DNA of 29,132 bases, taken from assembly GCA_964487925.1 (NCBI GenBank), contig CAZASZ010000024.1, positions 1 to 29,132 on the forward strand, written 5' to 3'. The DNA is from RI-283 sp964487925. GTDB taxonomy: Bacteria; Pseudomonadota; Gammaproteobacteria; SZUA-140. A program made the translations under genes and the position numbers. The notes under the pieces were generated by a model. That model was not told the origin of the DNA, did no database searches, and was given only the letters and a program-made list of their open reading frames with translations. Positions 23,514-29,132 of the stretch are shown piece by piece (the first letter of the stretch is position 1; each line of letters begins with the position of its first letter).

Positions 23514-26500
23514 TCATGGCTCGTTTTCCCAGGTCGTATCATGCGGGAGCTGTTCCTGTTCATGTTGGTGTCTGGGGCGCGGCTTATGCGCCAACATCGC
23601 AAAANNNNNNNNNNNNNNNNNNNNNNNNNNNNNNNNNNNNNNNNNNNNNNNNNNNNNNNNNNNNNNNNNNNNNNNNNNNNNNNNNNNNNNNNNNNNNNNN
23701 NNNNCTGTTCCTGTTCATGTTGGTGTCTGGGGCGCGGCTTATGCGCCAACATCGCAAAAAACATCGGCACGAAGATCGGCGCGATGAAGGTTGCGATGAT
23801 CATGCCGCCGAACACGCCCGTACCCATGGATTGCCGAGCGGAGGCGCCGGCGCCGGTCGCCATGACCAGTGGCAGGACGCCGAAGACGAAGGCCAGCGAG
23901 GTCATTACGATAGGCCGGAAACGCAGTCGAGCCGCCTCACGGGCCGCCTCGGCGGCCTGTTTGCCGTGTCCCATGCCCTGCATGGCAAACTCGGCGATCA
24001 GGATCGCGTTCTTCGCGGCTAGTCCAATTAGAACGATCAAGCCGATCTGGAAGTAGATGTTGTTCTCCATACCCCGAATCATGACGAAACCGAGTGCGCC
24101 GGCTAGGGCGAACGGCACGGCCAGCAGCACGGCGAAGGGTACGCTCCAGCGTTCATAGAGGGCCGACAAGATCAGGTAGACCATGACGATTGCGAAGCCG
24201 AAGGCGAACACCGAGGCGCTCCCGGTACGCTTCTCCTGGAAGGCCTGACCGGTCCACTCGATGTCGTAGCCCTTGGGCAGCGACTGTTTGGCAATCCGCT
24301 CCACGGCGTCGATGGCATCGCCCGAACTGAAACTGGGTTTGGCGCTGCCGAACACCTTGGCCGCGATATAACCGTTATAACGTTCGATCTGCTCGGGACC
24401 GATGATGTTCTCGACCGTAATCAGGGCCTTGAGCGGGATCATCCGCTGGGTCGTCTTGGATCGCACGTATATATTGCCGAGATCTGCAGGCTTGGAGCGG
24501 TACTGGGCGTCGGCCTGGATCGTGACGTGATAGGTGCGACCGGCCTTGTTGAAGTCATTGACGTAGAGCGAGCCCATCTGGGCCTGCAAGGCGCTAAATA
24601 TCTCATCGACCTCGACACCGAGCGATAGGGACTTTTCGCGATCGACCTCTACGCGCAGCTGCGGCACAGTGGGGCGGTACAACGTACGCAGTCCGACCAG
24701 GGCGGGATCTTTGCCGAGATCGGCGATGAAGTTATTCGTGACCGTGGCCAGGTGTTGCGGGTCGGGGTCGGCACGGCCCCGGACATAGACCTCGAATCCG
24801 CCCGTCCGACCCAGGCCGCGGATCGGCGGCGGGTTGATCGCGAAGGCGATGCCGTCGGACAGCATGAAGCCCTTACCGCTGACTTCCTTCACGAGTTCAA
24901 AGGCGGTCTGCTGGCGCTTGTCCCAGGGCTTCAGCGGCATGAAGACCGTCGCCGAGTTGCTCTTGTTGCTGCTGCTGATTAGGTCGAAGCCATTGACGAT
25001 GAAGATATTCTCGATGGCCTGGTTGCCGTCCATCATGTGGCGCAATTGCTCGGTTGTTTTCTCGGTGCGGGCCAAAGTCGCGCCATCCGGTAGCTGCACC
25101 ACGGTGATGATATAACCCATATCCTCGGAGGGCACGAAGCTGCTGGGGATGCGTATGAACAGAAATCCAACCAGGGCCAGCAGGCCGGCGAATGCGCCGA
25201 GCGCAAAGACCCGATGGTGCAGGTTGAATTCGACGCCCTGGAGAAAGTGTTTGGTGACCCAGCCGAATAGGACGTTGAAGGGGGTGAACAGCCTATGCAG
25301 GATGCCGTCGTCGTGGTCGCTGGACTTGAGCAGCACGGCGCACAGGGTCGGAGTTAGTGTCAGGGCGACGACGCCCGAGAGCACGACGGCAATCGCCACC
25401 GTGACCGCAAACTGGCGATAGAGCTCGCCGGCGATGCCGCCCAGAAAGGCGACCGGGATGAAGACGGCGACCAGCGACAGCACGATGCCGATGACCGCGT
25501 TCTGGACCTCGCGCATGGCCTCCATGGCAGCATCGAACGGCTGCATTTTCTGTTCGCGCATGAGACGCTCGACGTTCTCGAGAACGACGATGGCGTCGTC
25601 GACGACGATGCCGACCGCCAGGACCATCGCGAACAGCGTCAAGGTGTTGATCGAAAAGCCGAACAGCCAGAGCCCGGCGAAGGTTCCGATCAGGGATACC
25701 GGTACAGCGATCATCGGAATCAGGGTCGCACGGAAAGTCTGCAGAAAGACGAAGACCACGAGCAGCACGAGGATGGCGGCCTCGACCAGGGTCTTTTCAA
25801 CCGCCTCGATCGAAGCCGCGACGAAACGCGTCGTGTCGTAAGGGATCAGATAGTCGACGCCGTCGGGAAAGCGCTCTTTTTTCAGCTCTGTCATACGTGC
25901 GCGCACGGCGTCTGCGACGTCGAGGGCATTGGCGCCCGACTGTAGAAAGACGGCGACCGCAATCGACGGTTGGCCATTGACGGTATTGGCCTGATCATAG
26001 CTCTGGGCGCCGAGTTCAATACGGGCCACGTCCCTCAGCTTGAGCACGCCCTGTGTTCCGCTGGCGCGCAGGATGATATTGCCGAACTCATCGGGCTGCA
26101 GCATACGGCCCCGGGCCGTCACGGTATAGACGAGTTGCTGGCCCTCGGGTGCGGGATCGGCGCCGATTTTGCCGGCAGCGTATTGGGCGTTCTGCGCGTT
26201 GATGGCGTCGGTGATGTCCTTGGTCGTCAGTCCGAGTTGCGCCATGCGGTCGGGCTTGAGCCAAATGCGCATCGAGTAATCACGGGCACCGAACACGATG
26301 ACGTCCGCCGTGCCCGGAATGCGCTTGAGTTCATCGACGACATTCTGGGTTGCGTAGTTGGACAGATAGAGCATGTCGCGTGTGCTGTTGGGCGAATTTA
26401 GAGCCGCGACGAGCAGGATGTTCTGCGAGCGTTTGGCGACAGTCACGCCATTGCGCCGGACCTCGTCGGGTAGTCTTGGGTTGGCGAGCTGGACACGATT

Positions 26501-26824
26501 GTTAACATCGAAAGTTGCCTTGTCGGCATCGGTTCCGACTTCGAAAGTTGCAGTGATCGAGATTGAGCCGTTGGATGCCGAGGTCGAATTGAAATAGAGC
26601 AAGTTCTCCACACCGGACAGCTGTTCTTCGATCGGAGCAGCCACGACCTTGGCCAGGGTCTCGGCCGAGGCACCCGGATAGCGCGCCGTGATGGTCACGG
26701 TTGGCGGTGAGATCTCGGGATATTGGGCGATCGGCAGAATATTGCCGGCGACGAGTCCAGACAGCACGATGATGATCGCCAGCACGGTGGCGAAGATGGG
26801 GCGTTCGATAAAGAATTTTGACAT
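23514..26824 (-). CDS. RND multidrug efflux permease (HAE1, AcrB/MexB type), split by an assembly gap
   Basis: Inner-membrane proton/drug antiporter. Visible: MSKFFIERPIFATVLAIII at TM1, the porter-domain start YPEISPPTVTITARYPGA, GIVVDDAIVVLENVERLM with the paired Asp of TM4, and GLAAKNAILIAEFAMQG with the TM10 Lys. 1040 codons lead from ATG 26824 to the gap edge at 23705. The gap (100 N) is followed by the same 55 bases that precede it. If the two copies are merged, the frame continues as HEQEQ-LPHDTTWENEP and stops with TGA at 23514-23516, giving about 1051 aa, the usual AcrB length. Read straight through the Ns, the frame is shifted and the tail is nonsense. The adaptor gene precedes it by 40 bases. 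No outer-membrane TolC/OprM gene is present. Confidence 0.93.
23550..23604 (+). repeat. 55-base duplicate, left of the gap (assembly overlap)
   Basis: Identical to 23705-23759. It begins CTGTTCCTGTTCATG and ends ATCGCAAAA, directly against the Ns. It lies in the last codons of the RND permease. Identical ends on both sides of a 100-N spacer are what a scaffolder leaves when two contigs overlap but are not joined. Confidence 0.9.
23605..23704. other. Assembly gap of 100 N
   Basis: Exactly 100 unknown bases, a conventional placeholder length for a gap of unknown size. The true distance is probably negative (contigs overlap by 55 bases). Confidence 0.97.
23705..23759 (+). repeat. 55-base duplicate, right of the gap (assembly overlap)
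   Basis: Second copy of 23550-23604. Together with the gap it inserts 155 bases, which is not a multiple of three and so breaks the permease frame. Confidence 0.9.
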
Positions 26825-26864
26825 GACAGGGTCTATCCCGAGCTAGGTGTCTCGTTCGTTCCGT

Positions 26865-28094
26865 TTAGGAGGCCTTGACGTTCTTTGCTTCCGGCACTGG
26901 GCCTTTGCCCGACGGCTTGCCCGGCATATCGCCCGGAGCGTGCGGCATGACCGGTGCGCCGGGGCGCAGCTTCATGAGGTTGTCGGTGATGATACGGTCA
27001 CCGTCATTCAGACCCTCGGTCACGACCCAGTTGTTGCCAAGCCAGCCTTCTGTCTTGACAGGTTTGGGGGCTACGGTGTTGTCGGGATTCGCGGTGAACA
27101 CCATCTGTCCCTGGTTGGTCTGAGACAAAGCAGGCTGCGGGACCAGAAACGCTCTACGTTCGCCGATAGTCACGAGCACACGTACGAACTGACCGGGCAG
27201 CAACTGTGCATCGGTATTGGGGAAGGTGGCGCGCATGGACACCATCCCTGTCGAAGTGCTGACGGTTGAGGCGGTGTAGTTGAGCTTGCCGCTCAGCGGG
27301 TAGGGCCGATCGCCGGCCAGCATCAGTTTGACGATCGCCTTGCCGTCGGTTTGACGCAATCGTCTTGCTTCTTCCTCGGAGAAGGCGAAACGGACCCAAA
27401 CCGGATCGATGATGTGCATCGTCGTCAGCAGACTGCTCGCGGCGCCCGAGCCGACTAAAGTCCCTTCGGAATACTGGGCCCGGTCGGTGACGCCGGTGAT
27501 CGGCGCGACGACTTCAGTGTAGGACAGGTCGAGTTCGGCGTTGCGGCTGCGGGCTTCCGCTGACAGTTTCTCCGCCTCGGCGGACTGCAGCGTGGTCTTG
27601 GCATCGTCCAGTTCTTTCTCGCTGACGGCCTTGGCCTTGAGCAGGGGCGTCAGCCGCCGGACCTCGCGCTTGGCCTTGGCCAGGTTGGCCTTGCTCTGCT
27701 CCAGCGCGGCCTGGGCTTGCTCCAGCGCGTTCTCAAAGGGTTCCCGGTCGATGTCAAACAGCACGGCGCCTTTTTTGACTTTTTCGCCTTCGGCGTACAG
27801 TTGCCGCGTCAGGAATCCGGAGACCCGGGCGCGAACCTCGACGTCTTTCGAACCCTCCACCTGGCCGACCTCCTCGATGATGACCGGCACCGACTGCGAT
27901 TTCGCGTAGATGGTGCTGACGGGCAAGGCGGGCATGCCGCCCGGTTTGCCGCCGTGACCATCGGCATCGCCCTGTTGGCCGCAGCCGGTCAGCGCGATTG
28001 TCAGCGGCAGGACGAGGACAGTGGCAATGGTCTTTTGATAATCCTTGAGTCCGGATGATCGATCACGAAAATTTATGAAAAAGCAATGCGACAT
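26865..28094 (-). CDS. RND efflux periplasmic adaptor subunit (AcrA/MexA type)
   Basis: A 409-aa membrane-fusion lipoprotein that links the permease to an outer-membrane channel. The lipobox LTGC puts the lipidated residue at Cys38, after an unusually long n-region; no other in-frame ATG or GTG lies closer. The mature protein shows the family order: barrel-sandwich half motif (VEVRARVSGFLTRQLYAEGEKVKKGAVLFDID), an alpha-hairpin of about 80 residues rich in Ala, Glu and Lys, the second half motif (YTEVVAPITGVTDRAQYSEGTLV), a beta-barrel and a membrane-proximal domain (LLPGQFVRVLVTIGERRAFLVPQPAL). First gene of the pump operon; the promoter region upstream carries the AcrR-like palindrome. Confidence 0.95.
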   Translation of the reverse strand: MSHCFFINFRDRSSGLKDYQKTIATVLVLPLTIALTGCGQQGDADGHGGKPGGMPALPVSTIYAKSQSVPVIIEEVGQVEGSKDVEVRARVSGFLTRQLYAEGEKVKKGAVLFDIDREPFENALEQAQAALEQSKANLAKAKREVRRLTPLLKAKAVSEKELDDAKTTLQSAEAEKLSAEARSRNAELDLSYTEVVAPITGVTDRAQYSEGTLVGSGAASSLLTTMHIIDPVWVRFAFSEEEARRLRQTDGKAIVKLMLAGDRPYPLSGKLNYTASTVSTSTGMVSMRATFPNTDAQLLPGQFVRVLVTIGERRAFLVPQPALSQTNQGQMVFTANPDNTVAPKPVKTEGWLGNNWVVTEGLNDGDRIITDNLMKLRPGAPVMPHAPGDMPGKPSGKGPVPEAKNVKAS

Positions 28095-28130
28095 GGGTAG
28101 AATCCATTGGCAGGGTGGGCGTCAAAAATC

Positions 28131-28160
28131 ATTATATACAAACTTGAATGTATGTATATA
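28131..28160. promoter_or_regulatory. AcrR-like operator overlapping a -10 box of the efflux operon
   Basis: TATATACA (28133-28140) and TGTATATA (28153-28160) form an inverted repeat. Read on the plus strand, 28133-28156 agrees with the E. coli acrAB AcrR operator as I remember it at 19 of 24 positions, including TGAATGTATGTA at 28145-28156. On the minus strand TATAAT (28136 to 28131) could be the -10 of the adaptor gene, overlapped by the operator. The region 28095-28277 also serves the divergent SIMPL gene; I saw no clear -35 for either side. Confidence 0.65.
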
Positions 28161-28277
28161 GCGTGCTCTGTAAGGTTATTGTAGGTGGCGATCCCGGGCG
28201 TAGAACTTTGGCAGGGGCGCCACGTGGGCCGGGCATTTCGATACGCCGAGAACGATCGGTTTTGAAAAGGAGGCTTT

Positions 28278-28958
28278 ATGAGACGTTTGATATCGTTAGT
28301 CCTCTTGTTCGCATGTATCCCAGTGGCGGCACATGCGGACGAGACCCGTTACGATCGTATCCGGCTTTCGACGAGTGTCGAAAGCAAGGTTGAAAACGAC
28401 ACGATCATCGTTACCCTTTATGCGCAGGAGGAGGGCCGTCAGGTGCTGCCTCTGTCCCAGCAGGTCAACGCCGATGTGCGATGGGCATTGGATGCCGTAA
28501 GACGGGACGGACGGTTTCAGGTCCAGACGGGTACTTATACGACGTATCCGGTCTATCACGCCCAAAAAATCTCGGGTTGGCGCGTGCGCCAGTCCATGAG
28601 CATCGAAGGAACGGCGCTCGATCAAGTCGGCGAACTTCTCGTTACCTTGCAACAGCGGTTGGCGATCCAGGGCATGCGCTTTGCCGTATCGGCGGAATTG
28701 AGGAAGCAAACTGAGGACACGCTGATTGTGGATGCATTGAATGCTTTTCAGTATCGCGCGGAGTTGGTCGCGAAACGGATGCAGGGGCAGGGGTATCGGA
28801 TCGTCGAGGTCAATCTGGATACCTCGGGTGGGCACCCACAATATCCACAGTCGCCTCGCGTGGTCATGATGGAAGCGGCGCCTGCAGCTCCGGCCATCGC
28901 TTCAGGGGAACAGGTGATGCGGGTTACGGCCGGCGGCACGATCGAACTCGAAAGGTGA
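28278..28958 (+). CDS. SIMPL (DUF541) domain periplasmic protein
   Basis: A 226-aa exported protein with a signal peptide (MRRLISLVLLFACIPVAAHA, cleavage near residue 20). The mature chain has the SIMPL-type layout: RIRLSTSVESKVENDTIIVTLYAQEEG, VNADVRWALDAVRRDGRFQVQTGTYTTYPVYHAQKISGWRVRQSM and a helical DALNAFQYRAELVAKRMQGQGYRIVEVNL. AAGGAGG just before the ATG (28266-28272) is a near-perfect ribosome site, so translation should be efficient. E. coli YggE and BP26 belong to this family; it is linked to envelope stress, but the molecular role is unknown. It is divergent from the efflux operon and may share its control region. Confidence 0.85.
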   Translation: MRRLISLVLLFACIPVAAHADETRYDRIRLSTSVESKVENDTIIVTLYAQEEGRQVLPLSQQVNADVRWALDAVRRDGRFQVQTGTYTTYPVYHAQKISGWRVRQSMSIEGTALDQVGELLVTLQQRLAIQGMRFAVSAELRKQTEDTLIVDALNAFQYRAELVAKRMQGQGYRIVEVNLDTSGGHPQYPQSPRVVMMEAAPAAPAIASGEQVMRVTAGGTIELER

Positions 28959-28969
28959 CGGATGGCGAA

Positions 28970-29132
28970 TTATCGCCTGATGTGCCAGCCGTTGGATTCC
29001 TTCTTTCCGACGTCGTTTCTGCTAGAGCCGAACCTGAATAGTTCCTCCGCCGGGATGGGTTTGCTGAAGTAGAAGCTGCGGATATGGGCGCTTCCGAGGT
29101 GGAGGCGTTTTTGACCCATCTTGCCGTTGCGG
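28970..29132 (-). CDS. 3' end of a minus-strand gene, possibly an EAL-domain protein
   Basis: Only the last 53 residues are in the window, ending in TAA at 28970-28972. The piece RSFYFSKPIPAEEL resembles the GYYFSKPLPAEE segment at the C-terminus of EAL phosphodiesterases. The preceding residues are less typical (the usual Gln-Gly before the aromatic pair reads Arg-Ser), so the assignment is tentative. It converges with the SIMPL gene; GGCGA/TCGCC (28964-28977) is a small hairpin spanning the stop, without a T tract. Confidence 0.4.
   Translation of the reverse strand, partial: RNGKMGQKRLHLGSAHIRSFYFSKPIPAEELFRFGSSRNDVGKKESNGWHIRR

Noticed and set aside
23550..23759. Direct repeat that could be an attachment site or a mobile-element scar
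   Set aside because: It abuts a 100-N spacer on both sides and its merging restores the gene; a scaffold overlap explains it.
23272..24056. Three plus-strand frames running through the N gap
   Set aside because: They exist only because Ns do not encode stops, and they are antisense to the RND permease.
1..29132. CRISPR arrays, tRNA or rRNA genes, insertion sequences, phage genes
   Set aside because: I saw no regularly spaced repeats, no cloverleaf or rRNA sequence and no transposase, integrase or phage structural gene.

Overview
The window is chromosomal DNA from a gammaproteobacterium. The evidence is a sigma-32 protein with the RpoH-box QRKLFFNLR, a ZapD homologue, a YfaZ-type porin-like protein, the yibN/secB/gpsA neighbourhood, a bioBFHCD biotin operon and an AcrAB/MexAB-type efflux pump. 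I cannot name the genus. The sequence is from a draft assembly: 100 Ns at 23605-23704 are flanked on both sides by the same 55 bases.

Layout. 1-3205 (+): the end of a histidine-phosphatase gene, then a large Thr/Ser-rich lipoprotein. 3335-4537 (-): a degenerate EAL plus HDOD signalling protein. 4538-6301: a strong-looking promoter, an unrecognised 351-aa exported protein and two tandem intrinsic terminators. 6302-7258 (+): a LolA-like periplasmic protein. 13712-7291 (-): a tight seven-gene string reading rhodanese, secB, gpsA, murU-like nucleotidyltransferase, GCS2-type carboxylate-amine ligase, AstE/M14-type zinc hydrolase, GGDEF diguanylate cyclase. 13965-14828 (+): rpoH, divergent from that string. 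19443-14847 (-): bioB-bioF-bioH-bioC-bioD with overlapping genes. 19511-21926 (+): comF, a YfaZ-family protein, a 110-aa orphan and a ThiE-like gene without a convincing start codon. 22726-21962 (-): zapD. 28094-22818 (-): RND adaptor, RND permease (split by the assembly gap) and an AcrR-like TetR repressor. 28278-28958 (+): a SIMPL-domain periplasmic protein. The window ends in the 3' end of a minus-strand gene with an EAL-like C-terminus.

How the parts work together. The bio operon encodes pimeloyl-ACP methyl ester synthesis (BioC, BioH) and the late ring-assembly steps (BioF, BioD, BioB); only bioA is missing from the usual set. The RND module carries an operator-like palindrome upstream of the adaptor gene that resembles the E. 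coli AcrR site, and its probable repressor is the third gene of the same strand. secB, gpsA and the murU-like gene are housekeeping. The adjacent GCS2 ligase and AstE-like hydrolase look like a make-and-break amide pair of unknown substrate. c-di-GMP signalling appears in two complete genes and probably a third partial one.

The least explained parts are the 351-aa exported protein with its unusually good expression signals and ATAGTG boxes, the GCS2/AstE pair, the start-less ThiE-like gene and the 110-aa orphan beside it. I see no phage, insertion sequence, CRISPR array, tRNA or rRNA.
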